A stretch of 64,000 nt of DNA from Straminergon stramineum (lineage: Eukaryota; Streptophyta; Bryopsida; Hypnales; Calliergonaceae), in contig OY987271.1 of assembly GCA_963920665.1 (NCBI GenBank), positions 18,913,350 to 18,977,349 of the forward strand, in the 5' to 3' direction. Below, piece after piece: positions 37,600 through 49,888 of the stretch. Within the stretch, counting starts at the first letter, position 1. Each line of letters opens with the position of its first letter. A program made the position numbers and the translations under genes. The notes below the pieces were generated by a model. The model worked only from the letters and a program-made list of their open reading frames with translations. It was not told where the DNA came from and ran no database searches.

Positions 37600-38186
37600 T
37601 AATATCACTTGAATTGAATAATTGCCATTTTCTGAATTGAAATTGCGCAAAATAGCAACCAGGCTTACTCAGCCAGGTTTCCGCCCTCTTTGGTTGTCAC
37701 TCATCATTATTTGCGTTTGCGTGCCGGAAGGCTGGCACTTCCGTCCGTCCGTCCGTCTGGGTTGTAAAAAATCATCCCCGAGGGCTAAAAAAAGGAGCGG
37801 TTGAGGTGACAGGAATGTCGCCACCGGAGGCGCAGGCGCAGGAGGAGGCTCTAAAATAGCAACCTGTGCTTCATTTTAAAGCTTTTCGGGACATTGTTCA
37901 TTTCCTTCGCTGTCGTCTAGTGCGAGACCCTGACACGATGAAGATTCGCTCCCTGCAACCAGGTCGTTCGTCTACTAGTCGACCCCCAATTTCTTCACTT
38001 TTTAATATAGAATTTCTTAGAAAATTTCTTTTGGCATTGATCCCATTAGGGTCCACCATATATGCTCCCAACTAATTCCAACTGCTCTGGGAATCCATCA
38101 CCTCGGTCGTTGCTCTAACTTCCAGTGCAACTTGCGTTCCGTCACTTCCACCCACTTGCACAAAAATCATAGATTGCTGCGCACAG

Positions 38187-38194
38187 TATATAAA
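38187..38194 (+). promoter_or_regulatory. Possible TATA box
   Basis: TATATAAA in a GC-richer block (37600-38720), about 142 bases before an ATG at 38336 that opens a signal-peptide-like ORF. The spacing resembles that at the hydrolase gene. No other promoter evidence. Confidence 0.35.
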
Positions 38195-38335
38195 CAACTT
38201 ATCTGACGATGCTATAATTCGAAGTGGAAGGGAGCAGGAGGGTGCATTGTCTCGTGGTGCGAAACTCCCTCGTAACTTGTATGAAGTCCGTGGGATTTAT
38301 GTGGATCACGACAATACTGTAGGCCTGCAGAATTC

Positions 38336-38560
38336 ATGCTATTCCGGCAAAGAATGTTGTGTGGGTTGGGATGGGTAGTTTGGAGTTTTGTGATCGCAGT
38401 TCTTTCGGATGTATGCTCTGCTAGAGGAGTCTCGGTACGAAACTCCCCGAATTGGATCAGTCTTTCCAATTACTCGGTCACTTCTACATGTCCGACTGCA
38501 GTAGTACTGTGTCACTACTGTAGTCTTGCATTTCGAAACCAAGCCGTGAGACCAGATTAA
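38336..38560 (+). CDS. Possible small secreted protein or first exon (74 codons)
   Basis: I do not recognise this ORF. It starts with a basic stretch (RQR), then a hydrophobic core (LGWVVWSFVIAVL) and an SARG-type cleavage region near residue 30, the layout of a secretion signal. Three cysteines follow in the remaining 44 residues. A TATA-like box lies 142 bases upstream. It may be a complete peptide, a first exon whose partners I cannot find, or chance; the surrounding DNA has short GTACGAAACTCC-type repeats related to the minisatellite at 38929. Confidence 0.25.
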   Translation: MLFRQRMLCGLGWVVWSFVIAVLSDVCSARGVSVRNSPNWISLSNYSVTSTCPTAVVLCHYCSLAFRNQAVRPD

Positions 38561-38928
38561 TTGCTAGGTCTTCCATTAGTTCTAATAATACTCTTCTGTA
38601 GGTTTATTTCTGCAAACCTGATGACGTCTTGGCTGGTTCGATCAACAGCAGACGTGGATGCGCATGCGGCAGGGTCCCCCAAATGAACAGGGTGAGAGGT
38701 GAGAACTGATTGAACTGACATTGTTGAAATCTATATATAGTTTCATACCTCTTCTTCGGAAGTGATTGTGTCAATCAAAAAGGAAATTCAAGAAAGAGAA
38801 GAAACTAACATGCTTTCCGTCATCTTTGTTCATCATTGTCTTATTACACTTTAGTTAACTTCAGTAACTGTTCATGTGTTTGCTGTACATTCTGCAACCC
38901 GAAATTGAAGTGCTGCTTAAAGTTTTGC

Positions 38929-39024
38929 GCGTACGAAATTCTTCCATGCGGTGTACGAAATTCCTCCATACGGTGTACGAAACTTTGGAATGCGGTGTAC
39001 AAACCTCGGAATGCGGTGTACAAG
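38929..39024 (+). repeat. 22-bp minisatellite
   Basis: Four units plus a partial one, start points 38929, 38951, 38973, 38995 and 39016, consensus GTGTACGAAATTCCTCCATG with CG to follow. Single related motifs (GTGCGAAACTCCC, GTACGAAACTCCCC) occur singly at about 38257 and 38429, so the array may have grown from local sequence. The ORFs in all three frames over it are artefacts. Confidence 0.88.
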
Positions 39025-40789
39025 CAATTTCATATCATGTGATTCTGTTTACCAGACTCTCTGCAGATTTCATAACTTTACTAATCCTATAAGGATGGAG
39101 CCTATGGCAAGCAGTCAAACGTCAATATTCTTCAGTGTATCTTCCATTTGCCCATGAAGCAAGAACTCCAATTCTTTGTTATAATGGATAATTCCTGAAA
39201 ATGGTGGTATTCCACAAACTTGACACTTTTGCTTTTAGACCGGGCAATCTGAAATCTATCTGAAATCTATACGCATCTTAGAAAATGAATGATAAAATGA
39301 TGTATGGAATATGTCATTTTAACAAGATATTTATTTTATGAGTTGGAGTGACCCTATCTGGAAGTGTTCCATCTAAAGATAGAACATTAGGAAATTTGTT
39401 TACAGCAATCAATTTCTTCTACCCATTGATATGTTATATGATTTTTCTTGAAGCTTCCTCAGTGAATATTTATTGGATGAAGTTTACTTTTTACAAATCT
39501 ATCTATCATCATATTGTGATTATTCTATGATTTTATCTTAAACTTTTAGTTTCTTTCTAAGAAATACATATTAATGATACACTTGTTGGCATCTATGACA
39601 TTATCATGTTCGACTTTGAAAATTGTCTTTGTAATTATCTATAATTTCAATAGTCATAGCCCATTGTTGAGCTATGCAAAGGACTTGACTTGTTCCCAAG
39701 ATAGATGTTTTCTTGTAAGGTGGGAAGTCTATAAACCAATTAGGTTCTTCAAATGGTGACTATGAATAGTCCTACAATTGTTACTTTGTGTTGCTAGAAT
39801 AGGGTAAAGCCACAAAGGAGCACCTATTCAGTTAGTTCAAAATGAGGAATTGGTAGAAGTAGAACAAGTGATGATTGATCGACAAACTTGTTCAAATTAA
39901 AAACATTTCATATGATTTGGTTCTCCAATCAATCCCTATACCTTGATTTTAGCACATGAGTAAAACAATTGAAGGTACAAATGCATTATGAATCTATTAA
40001 CACATGATCTTTATTAGATGCCATAATATCACTTTTGAACTAATCAAGGTTCATTCATCTTGAAGTGCTAGTTGCAAAGGAAATAAAGTGTCCAATGCAT
40101 CTATTATAACATAACATTATAAATTGTTATAGAAACAACAAATGCATCTATTCATTCATGAATCTAATCATTGTTGATTGACTATCTATCACCCATGAAG
40201 GGCACCAAGGGTTAAAAAATTCCAAGGAATGCCATAGAAATGGAGAATACACCTAGTCATCCAATAATCCAACAATTTTAGACTTACTACATTCATAATA
40301 GGGGTGCATCCGTCTAGGGTTTAAGAACAAAAGTTAATTTTTTTTTTCTCACTTATGAACTAAAATACCATCATGATATTGCAAACTTTAAAAAATCATA
40401 ACTAATTTCACAAAGTTACAAAATTATGAAATTGTTCAGTTTCAATGGTTATTCCATTTATTTTTAAAGGAAAACTTCTTCCAAAACTCATTAGAAGTCT
40501 CCTAATACCTCAAATATTATAATCATCTACTAAACAAGTTGTTGTCTGGACTGTTGACCTTAAACAAGGACAACAACAATGGTGGGTACATCTAGAATTG
40601 CACCCTCCCTAAAGTTATCATCACCACTTTGTGTACATCTCCAAAAATCAATTGTACCTATGTCAAAGAATTGATTTTTGTACATCTACCCAAAATAACT
40701 TTAACCCTTCATAACTTTTGCAAACAATATCCAAATGTCGCATTCTTTGATGTGTTGGAACCTCCTTTCACTTGGTAATATGAAAATTT
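39025..40789. other. Intergenic, no gene seen
   Basis: AT-rich; only short ORFs (60 codons) without domains. No transposon ends recognised. Confidence 0.45.
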
Positions 40790-40834
40790 GACCAAACTAG
40801 GCAAAGTAGCCCCAAAGTGGCGATTTGGGGGTAC

Positions 40835-40990
40835 CACCTTAAACTGACTTGCAGATCTTTCGACCACTCTCAAAGTGGTTTCTATTTGCTCTTTGACTTT
40901 GGAGCTGACGACACTCGGTCTCAGTCTTTGTGGATTCCAATTGGTTTTGCAAATCGACTGGTGCACTCACGTCCAACACCTCCGTGAGTC
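40835..40990 (-). pseudogene. Possible captured exon fragment, coiled-coil-like
   Basis: On the minus strand one frame reads a heptad-like stretch including DLQNQLESTKTETECRQLQS and ends at a stop. The second copy at about 60190-60330 is about 94 percent identical, differs by a 3-base frame-keeping deletion near the upstream end, and has a CGA-to-TGA stop. An alternative frame is also open in both copies (the 'MHQSICKTNWNPQ' frame), so the coding frame is not certain. No family recognised. Confidence 0.25.
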
Positions 40991-41370
40991 ACGAAATGCT
41001 CGCTCGCAGGAATGGAATGGACTGATCAGTTTTCCTTCCAAATAAATAAGAAAACTATAGTCAATTACTCTCGTGCTTTCCTCTCTGTAGTGGGCCGGAA
41101 ATAATAAACTTGACCGTCGGTATGTTATGTTAACTTAACTTATTAGAGCTAACTTACTGTAGCTTATTCCTGTTTAGAACAGAGGAGCTCGTCTCCCAAG
41201 GCTCTGTATGAAACGGAATTTCTCCACCACATTTATGGCATCTGGCTTCAAAACTTTCAATCGTAAACATCTGTCATTCGACCCATTATCCATCATGCAA
41301 TCAGATTTTGAACTTTTAATCATAAAATCCCAAGTAACTTCTTGTTGAAGCTTCCATCTCATGTGTGAAC

Positions 41371-43220
41371 TTAACCCTTGAACGACCCTGGGCTCTTCCT
41401 GTACGCCACCGTATCCTTCAAATACGGCAAGACCCAAATTGGATTTCGGCTCAAATTAACTTACATGAATTCGGACTTTCAGCCGTTCCGATTGGGGACG
41501 TGTATGCGTCAGGTCACGGACAATTTTTCGCAAGGCTCTTCATTGCCGCAGTGCTCAGAATTTTCGGAAATTGCATTGCCGACGACAGCGTATAGTCTTG
41601 TGCAGAGATATTACGATTTTTATATAAATCGATCTGTGAAGCTTTGGAAGATCGCTCCGGTGGGTGGAATTCCAATGTTACACGGGGTCCCCACAAAAAA
41701 ACTCCCATTGAAATTTGAAGTAACGTGGCCATTGTGGTGTTCAAGTCACCGCATGCGTCAAGCGGTGGGTCGCCCAGAAATGCGACGGGCCACTTCCAAA
41801 TACGTGCTTCCTGCGGTGGCGTTCCGTAGTACTGTGCAAATGCTTCGTGGCAGGACCTGCTGGCGCAGACGGGTGGTTGCGATGGCGGGAGAATAACGGC
41901 TTCTGGAAGGATGACGACTTCGCAATGTTTCTAAGGAATGGAACAAGCCCAACTACCATCACGACAGAAAATAATACGCAAGGCTCTGAGAACTAAAAAT
42001 CTTGAGAACTAAAAATCTGATTGGGTTGCACTTTCCGAAGAGTGATTGAGGTTGCAAACTGACACGTTTCCTTTCAGTGGTTCATGGGAGTGTATGTAAC
42101 CGCAATTGGCAGTTTCTTGCTGAGGCCTTTGGAGACAGATTCACGAAGGAAGGGTAGACCCCAAATGTCAGTTTCAGGACAACTTTCACATCCTCTCTTG
42201 CTACATGAGTGGGCAAAAGTTTTGATGTCGCACTATATTTTCAATAGCTTCCATTCTCATCCCTGGAACCACCTCCGTCCCGTTCTTCCAAAGTGACTGC
42301 TGTTACAGGAGGAATTTTTGTGAAGATGAAATCCACTGCTAGTATGACTATAATTCAAAAAATGAATACCTAATGCTTCATACACTCATGAGCATGTACA
42401 CACCAACTTCAAAATCATGCAATTCTACTCTCTAGTAGAAAGCCTTGCAGCGGCTGCTTTGAGAAACTGAGATCATGGCTAATGTTGAGAAGCTACGAAT
42501 GATACAGTTTGAGTACGCTATTCCTTACATGATTTCGCCCAGAAATGAGCAAGAATTCTGGCAAACAAGCAAACGGCACATTGATTCTTGCAGAGGCCAC
42601 TGATCATATTTCATGCCCAAGTTCACCGTATTGTGTGAAGATTGAGACTTTCAAGCATATTGTCACTTCTCAGAAGAGCTGCATATTATACTCATGATAT
42701 ATCTCATATTATCAAAGGTCACATAAATCACGACTGGGTCCAACTATCACAGCTACACCTCTTGCAACTTTCAACCAAGCCTTGTTACATCGCATGCTCT
42801 CTCCATGTCACTGAAGTCATGACTAGGAAAAGCTACACCTCTCGCACCTCTTGCAGATCTCAACGTCATAGTTGTTTCACAGGATGTTGATAAGATCATC
42901 CAACCACTCACGCCCCTAAACCGACCCACCCGCCTCCGAATGACACACTATGACCCTCTCGTCCTCGCAAGAGCATCCGAAGTTGCCATCTCCCACCAAA
43001 ATCGTGTGCTCCTGCCATTTCCAGCCAACGGGCACAGCCACGTCCACAGTCCACACTCCAAGGACCCGAAGAAGCATTGGGTCACCGATTGTAAAGACTC
43101 GTCGCCCTATCGTATCCCAACCTCCGTATTATTTTCTCTAGCTGTCACTCTACCTCAAATTTCTGAAATTGCAACACAACATTCAATGCGCATTTTGATT
43201 TTGGCCAACTTTGTTGTTTG
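41371..43220. other. GC-richer unique block present in only one copy of the segmental duplication
   Basis: Begins TTAACCCTTGAACGAC, the P1-type end, and is absent from the parallel position in copy 2. It contains a 172-codon plus-strand ORF (41378-41896), a roughly 69-codon minus-strand open stretch (about 43130-42925) and a short direct repeat of TGAGAACTAAAAATCT at about 41984-42020. None is recognisable. It may be a captured gene fragment or the body of a larger element; I saw no matching GGGTTAA right end. Confidence 0.3.
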
Positions 43221-44069
43221 AAACAAACCGTGAATCCACCTTCATACTTAGCAATATGTGAAAAGAACTCACACATATTTTTTGAGAGGTGTGCAACTAT
43301 TTCACTAATCAAATCCAAGTGGAATTATAAATTTCAATGAAAATTGTAATTTCTATGAATTTTTGAAGTGCTAGGCCTTAAAATTATAAAACTACCTATA
43401 GGACGGAGTCATGAACATCCTAGAAACAACCTATAATTGCCATTCCATTTATTTGTTAGCACTTCCATGTTCACCAATAAAGAAGTGACACATTACCCTT
43501 GTAGTCATTAATGCATTGATTTTGTTATGAAATGGAAGAATTTGGATGAGTTTTGTGGTGGAAATGGATCCTATCATAGAAATAGATAGTTGGTGGTAAT
43601 GAGCTAGTCTACCTTATGTCATATCACAAGAATATCAATGACGACTACATCTGAAAAAATCAAGTTATTATTGAAACTTTCCCAACAACTTATTGTTATA
43701 AAAAATGTGAAGTTTGGTCACATCACAAGGATATCAGTCACAACCACTTCTAGAAAATGTTGTCATCATCAAACCTTTTTTTGACAAATTTATTGTCCAA
43801 AAAAACACTTTACTTTTCTTTGACTCTAAACTATCTAAACCAAATTCTATTTTTTTTCATTCATATGACATGAACAACAAAATTATCTTCACATAGATGT
43901 AGAATCTACATAACGTCAATGAATCCTACATAAGTAAAGGTGAGAGTCTCTCATTGGACATGGAGAGGTGTACTATTTTCTATAACCTAGATTTACTTTT
44001 GCATTATGAAGTCCTTTTTTCTAGACCCTTGATTGAAGATGGTTGACCAAGATCCATGGAAGTGAAGTC

Positions 44070-44440
44070 ATTAGAGAAAGTTTGGACTCTCCGGAGGGCT
44101 ACCAAGGTTTGACAAACCAATCTATTTCTAAAGCCTAGTGAAGCTACTCAGGAGAGGGAATTTTCTAACAAAACAAAGATTCACCTTGTGTGAATATCGG
44201 GAGTTCCAAAAGTATATTTCAGTTTTCTATTCCACAATTGTCAAAGGAAGGTGCTTTGGGGGTGCTTTCAAATATCAAAATAACACTTGTCACAACCCTA
44301 ACTAATAGTACTTGACATTGAATGCTCTGACATTTGGAAGTGACAAAGTGCAGAAATAGGGGAAAAGTTCCTCAAACAAAATAAATGTAATATAGTGAGG
44401 GTCCCTACCGGCCCTCTGGAGAGTCCAAACTTTCTCTAAT
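44070..44440. mobile_element. MITE with empty site in the paralogous segment
   Basis: Inverted ends ATTAGAGAAAGTTTGGACTC / reverse complement identical over the first 20 bases, flanked by GTC (44067-44069 and 44441-44443). The paralogous segment near 62680 reads straight through as GAAGTCTAGTA, showing the site before insertion. 371 bp and noncoding. The 3-bp duplication hints at CACTA or PIF relatives, but the ends do not match either consensus. Confidence 0.85.
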
Positions 44441-45568
44441 GTCTAGTACCATACAAGTAGAATCTCCTAGTGAGAAATTACATCCCTCCCTACTCGGCTA
44501 CTCGTGTGGCTCAAATGTTATTTCTCATTACACCTAACATTGTATAACAAGGCAACAATCCTCCCCATGCTTGAAAGGTATTATACTTTGCTAGATACAT
44601 GAGAAGAATTCATCACTTAGTTCAAGAATTGGGGTTGGTTGAAGAGTCATATATAAAAAATGATTTTGTTCAATGCAAAGGGCCCATTTTCAAGGATACC
44701 AAAAGGCCCCTTGCCCAAGCCCTTGCCTCATTAGTAAACAATCTTACTTGACAAGACTCTAGTTTTGCATTATCTAGTCCATTCCTCCAAGAATATTCCT
44801 CCATGGGTGTTTTAACAAGTGAATTGTAGGCATCCATTAGAAGGGATTCGAGAACATTAGAAGATTGCAAATTCCCAAGATGTTCTCGTTTGCCTACCTT
44901 GGTTGGAGGTTGTTGTAAGAACAAATTTGATGTGGTTGGGAACCTACCACATCGAACAAGGAAATTATTGTACATAGATTACAACATCATCATAAATTAA
45001 TTGAATTTGAAGGACAATATAGAAAATCCATTAACAATCTATTGAGTTGGTTCCCCTATTTATCATTTGTCCATCTACCATCAAGAAGTTTTTTGATGGC
45101 CAAATAAAGGAATGCCTTTAATGAAATTTTGAGAGATTGATGGGTGGAGAGGTTGTTTTCTATTGAAATGCATTGCCCATCATAAATCTTCAAAGGCCAT
45201 GGGATAATTTGAAGATGGGGGCTTGATTGCTCATTGTCAAAACATAGGAATTTTGTTTGAAGTTGAATTTCAGACTTCATTTAGGCATAGTACAATAACT
45301 TTTTCCAAAAAACTTGGAACCAATAAAAGTTGGAAAATGAATTTAAATTTCAAAATGTCCAAAAAATAAAAAGTCTTCTCCAACCCCTCTTTGAATTTTT
45401 TTCCATAGCTTTATTTTTGAGGCTCAAAATCGCATATGAGTTTTCAAGAGAAATCTTAAATTGATTTTCAACTTTTTTAAGTCCAAAGTTTTTTGAAAAA
45501 AATTATTCTGCTATGTTTAAATGAGGTCTGAAATTCAACTTTGAACAAAAAATTTTGCATTCGAGTTC

Positions 45569-46338
45569 CCCCCTAAAGGACCAAGTGTCTTCTCAATGTA
45601 TACAAGAAATCCTGGATAGGTTCCTATGAAGTCATTTTTTGGGTGGATGTTCATGAAATTTGGATACAATGTGTAAACATATACCTCCTTGCTAAAAAAC
45701 TAATTTTTTTCAATTGGGTGCCTGAATCGAAAAGTTATGAAACTCTGAACTTTTTGGGTACCTTAAGCAATTTGGAAATCTTCTGGAAATTTTTTCAAAA
45801 AAAAACTCATCATCTTTTGAAATTTGGCTTGTATATAACTAAGAGATATAGGATACAATTGTCCACTAAAAAAAGAACTTTAGTTCTCAAATTACATTCT
45901 AAGAAGAGTCAAATTTTGTTAGATATGTTGGGTCAATTTCAAGAATAGACATTTTCTTCTAACTTCAAGCCCCATTATCTTGCAATTTTTGAAGTCAAAA
46001 TTCTTCAAGTTTTTTCTACATACTCCAAATGTTTGTCTCTAACTTTACACTATTTGTATTTCAAATGACATTTTTTATCATTGCACAAGAAATCATCAAA
46101 AAAGTGTTGACCCTGTTTTGCAGGAATGGAAAAACAAAGTCTTGCTTCAAATATTATAATCTTTCAATCCATGTGTTCAATTGGATTGAAATTTTTCCTA
46201 ATTTTATAAAATACTTCACTTCAATTTTGTATGGTTGAAGTTTCAAAAAAAAATTCCATTTTTATTTTGGAATAACATACCCCAAAACTACATTTTTTGA
46301 CAATGTTTCTTTGGAGAAAAACCTTAATCCTTAAGGGG
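45569..46338 (+). mobile_element. P3-family element, copy 1
   Basis: Left end CCCCTAAAGGACCAAGTGTC, right end CCTTAAGGGG. Internally GGTTCCTATGAAGTCA and TGGATGTTCATGAAATTTGG match the reverse complement of the copy at 56000-56567. The flanks (TTCC, TTTA) no longer match. It shares the terminal CCCCTAAAGGACCA with P2 although the interior differs. ORFs within are not conserved. Confidence 0.6.
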
Positions 46339-46368
46339 TTTACTATAAGCAATTGAGAACCTACTAAA

Positions 46369-47907
46369 GGTGATTACAAGAAAAACTTCCTGTTTTTGGT
46401 TCAAAAATGTAGTTTTGGGCCATAGAACTAAAAGTATTATTTAGAACTATCACATTAGAAGAGATTCAACTACACTAGATAACTGTTTTTGGCTGGTTTT
46501 CCATATTGGGAATCCATCATTGTAGGCCAAAATTTTAAAATATTAAAAAAAATTCATGATATATTTTTAAAAATTAAGATTAAAATTCATTTCTTATTAT
46601 TATCTGACGTGACTATCACTAGGCTACATCAACTTGTTGTTGATACCAAGTTTCCACAGTTCAAGTACTCGTGGGAACTCATAGACTTTTAGATTAGTTA
46701 TATTTTTTCTTATGTATTGTGTGTCATGAGTGTGCTTGCAAATCTCATCTATCAATTTGAGGTGCCTACAAATCAAAATTGTTAGTTCAATACTATGCAA
46801 TACTATAGACTACTACGGAGTACTACAAAAGCCATTGAGAGCAAAAAAGAGTAGAATAGGGGTTTGTGGTCCTTTTCATTTTTAGAAATTCAAAAAATTC
46901 AAGAAAATTCCATGAAAAAGGTACATTGCACCAAAAAATTCATGTAGAAATTTTTCCCCTCCTTGTAGCCTTCGTGCAAAGGAAGGTCACTTTGACCCCC
47001 TGTGTGCAACCGACATATTGTTATTCTCATAAAAAAATCATTGTCAACCTTGTAATGATAGTGACCTCTGTCTTTTGAGTGGATAGTGAGAGAATGTCAA
47101 TTTCAAGAAAAACCTCAAATGATTTTCCAAAGGGGTCCACATGGCATCTCTCTATTTGTTGTTAATCTTTTCAAAAGTATCTAAAATGGGTACACATGTC
47201 ATTCTCTCATTCATTGAGATTGGTACTTGAAATTGGCCCCCCTCCCACCCTACATTTGTATTTGTGTGACACTAGTGTGGTTGACAAAAAATATGGGATA
47301 TTTCTAACATGTTTGTTGTATCCGTATTTCATATTTGTACTTCTATATCTATTCTCATATCTATATTTTATTTTAGTATGTCATAGTTGTATTCCATATG
47401 TATATTCCATATACATATTCCATATTTGACTTGGGTGGCTAAGATTGACTTGATCGGACGCCCCACATTGCAATTTGCCCACTCACATCAACGATTCTAA
47501 GGAGTGGTTTAATTTTTTTCCAAAATGATCAGATGGCCCAAATTTTTTGACAATGAAGGGGGACAAATTTTTACAAAAAATAGGTTGTCTTGAATTTTTT
47601 GAGTGCATAGTTAGTAGACCTCCAACATGTCCAATTTGTGGCTTTGAATTTGCATTTTTGGGTCCAAAAGAGGACTAAAACCCTCCCAAATGGCCAATGT
47701 AGACATCCAATTGGGGGACACTTGAAAAATAGTAAAAAAATTTCTAAACATTAAAAAAAAACAATACTCAATGTTTGCAACTATCACATGTACCTTCATT
47801 ACAAATTTCACACCAAATAGACAAAAAATGAAAAAGTTTTGAACAAAAAACCACCCATCTAAGGGCAAGGGGACAAAAAACAAGACAAGTGCTTCTTGCA
47901 ATTACCC
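46369..47907 (+). mobile_element. Terminal-inverted-repeat element, family M3 (long copy)
   Basis: Left end GGTGATTACAAGAAAAACTT and right end, reverse-complemented, GGGTAATTGCAAGAAGCACT. The reverse complement of 59054-59804 matches blocks near both ends and the middle (landmarks CAAAGGAAGGTCACTTTGA, AATTTTTCCC). It is about 1.5 kb against 0.75 kb for the other copy, which is an internal-deletion form. No transposase frame seen. Confidence 0.65.
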
Positions 47908-48342
47908 CTAATCCTCATTATATACCCCACATGGGTTGTTTTACTTGCTACTACTCCATTTGTACAAAGAGCTTGTCTTTCAATCTCTTAACACTCACGT
48001 TAGGAGTCACTTGCATCTATATTTCATAGTTGTTGAAATTGATTGATTTCTATGTAAGTAAAGCCAATTTTTGACAAGTACTATTTAAAATTGCCAAAGC
48101 TTCATTAATTGGTGATTTAGGAATAGTGTGGCAAACCTGGGCCATCAACCCACCAATCATCGATGTTCTTGTGAAGCACTCATGAGCTTTCCACAAAGAA
48201 TCTAGAAAGTGGGAACTTCTGGAATTTTTGAGGAGAGCAAGGATGGGAACTAGGTTGAAACAAACCTCAAATTCCCTCTAATGCATAGAATCAAATTTGG
48301 GCATGGTCCAAATGAGAGAGAAGAATGAGTGAGTGAATGTAA

Positions 48343-48728
48343 GAGCAACTCCATCGCACACTAAAGCACATGTGGAACCAAAATTTTTGCATGAAGGCAG
48401 TGCTTTAGAGCTCAATTGCATCACCACAAAAGGATTTCCGAATTTCTTGGGCAATGCTACAAGGCTCTGTCCACACCATTTTCAAGGTCTTTTGAGACCA
48501 CGTAAGAGCTCATGCAACAATTCAATCCTTTGACTATGGAGGAATCATTTTCTTTTGTAACATCATTGATGATGTAAAACAAGTAGGATAAGGCATTGCC
48601 GAGTGGTGAAGCATGAATTGTACTATAGCACTTCTAAAAGAAGCGGAGACGGAACATCAACTATCCCTTAAGTCCCTCTATTAAAACCATTTCACGGTTC
48701 TTTCTCTGTTCATGCAGTGGAGCTTCTC
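48343..48728. mobile_element. PIF/Harbinger-like MITE, family H2 (copy 1)
   Basis: Ends GAGCAACTCCATCGCA and, reverse-complemented, GAGAAGCTCCACTGCATG, with TAA at 48340-48342 and 48729-48731. Internal sequence matches 60590-61670 once two nested insertions are removed from the latter. The host sequence around it resembles 63386-63560, which lacks the element. Confidence 0.8.
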
Positions 48729-48773
48729 TAAGTTGGGGTTTCTTTGAGCAAATTTTTGCTAAAAGGTGATGCA

Positions 48774-48797
48774 ATTTGTGTGTGTGTGTGTGTGTGA
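48774..48797. repeat. (TG)n microsatellite
   Basis: About eleven TG repeats followed by a G-rich run. It lies just after the H2 element and is absent from the related sequence at about 63480. Confidence 0.85.
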
Positions 48798-48990
48798 AGG
48801 GGGTGGGGTGGGGGGTATTTAGCAAGATACTCTTCCTTTTTCAATGGTTGCAACCGCAAAATGCTACCAATTCTTGGGATTCCCATTGATGTGAATAGCT
48901 TCATCACTCCAGTGATGATCACTTTCTGCGCGGTGTAACTTATAATTAAGTTTTTGAAAAAAACCCTAAGTGCTAGGGATGGAGTTTCAT

Positions 48991-49227
48991 GGCCGGGATG
49001 GATTGACCCCCTCGCTCCTCTCTCCCTAAGTCATTCCAAGGGTGCATGTAAGAAAAAGGACCCCTATTTTATGCTTCATTAATTTATCTTCTCTACCTCT
49101 CCTAGCTAATTTGGGGCCTCTGATTCCAAATATGAATTCAAAATTTGCAAATTTTATCATGCATGACAAATAAAAAATTTCAGGGTTTTCACTTGGGGAT
49201 GAGCAAGGGGGTCAATCCACCCCGGCT
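48991..49227. mobile_element. Mutator-like MITE, family M4
   Basis: Ends GGCCGGGATGGATTGACCCC and, reverse-complemented, AGCCGGGGTGGATTGACCCC, between GAGTTTCAT (48982-48990) and GAGTTTCTT (49228-49236), 8 of 9 matching. Interior sequence is shared with 4405-4575 and 61240-61420. 237 bp, noncoding. Confidence 0.75.
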
Positions 49228-49444
49228 GAGTTTCTTGGACATGAGGAGGGGAGATGATTGGGCTCCCACAGTCCTTGCCATGATGACAATTGATGAAGGA
49301 GGCTTAAAGTAGTTTGTGCTTGCCAAGAGAGTGAGCCTTGTTTGTCAAATGGGAGCATGGGGAGCAAGCAAGTTGCCTATGAGCTTTAAAAGCTTATTAA
49401 AGGAGATCACCCATTTCCAATTAGCCTCCCATTCTTGTAGTTTA

Positions 49445-49888
49445 GAGCATGGCCACTGTGGCCCTCGCAAATTGACGCGCCATACCAGTTTGGGAGGGCC
49501 CTTGCGCGGTGAAGGCCAGAGAAAAATTCCCAGCCCTCCATCATCCCTCATTGTGAGGCCCTTCAACCTGTGACCCCACCTTATGTTGGGCCACGTGTAA
49601 TCTTCATCGCCCTCTTGCTCTAGCAATCAGTCAACTCCTACAAAGATTCAAGTAGTAAATTAAGCTACCGACCATGACCACCATTGCGACCCTTGCTACT
49701 TCCAAGACAACCACGAGAAGATTCTCCAAAATCTACGGTGTTGCATCACTGAAATGGCCTACAACTATTGAGTAGCTACTCTGATTTTTGATGTGGCTGC
49801 TCTAAGAGCGATGGTGGGGAGGGAAAAAGGGCAAGGGCCCTTTAGGTTGCGTTGAGGCTAGCTCCTACAGACCACGGTGGCCATGTTC
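49445..49888. mobile_element. PIF/Harbinger-like MITE, family H3
   Basis: Ends GAGCATGGCCACTGTGG and, reverse-complemented, GAACATGGCCACCGTGG, with TTA at 49442-49444 and 49889-49891. 444 bp and GC-richer than its surroundings. The ORFs at 49316-49573 and 49345-49626 cross its left boundary and are spurious. Confidence 0.8.

Larger units (their letters stand above)
40790..44850. repeat. Segmental duplication, copy 1
   Basis: Blocks at 40810-41100, 41200-41370, 43610-44069 and 44441-44850 match, in the same order and orientation, blocks at 60168-60470, 61845-61885 plus 62265-62410, 62420-62690 and 62690-63025. Copy 1 carries an extra 2.2 kb (41371-43610) and a MITE (44070-44440) that copy 2 lacks. 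Copy 2 carries a nested MITE cluster that copy 1 lacks. Confidence 0.8.
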
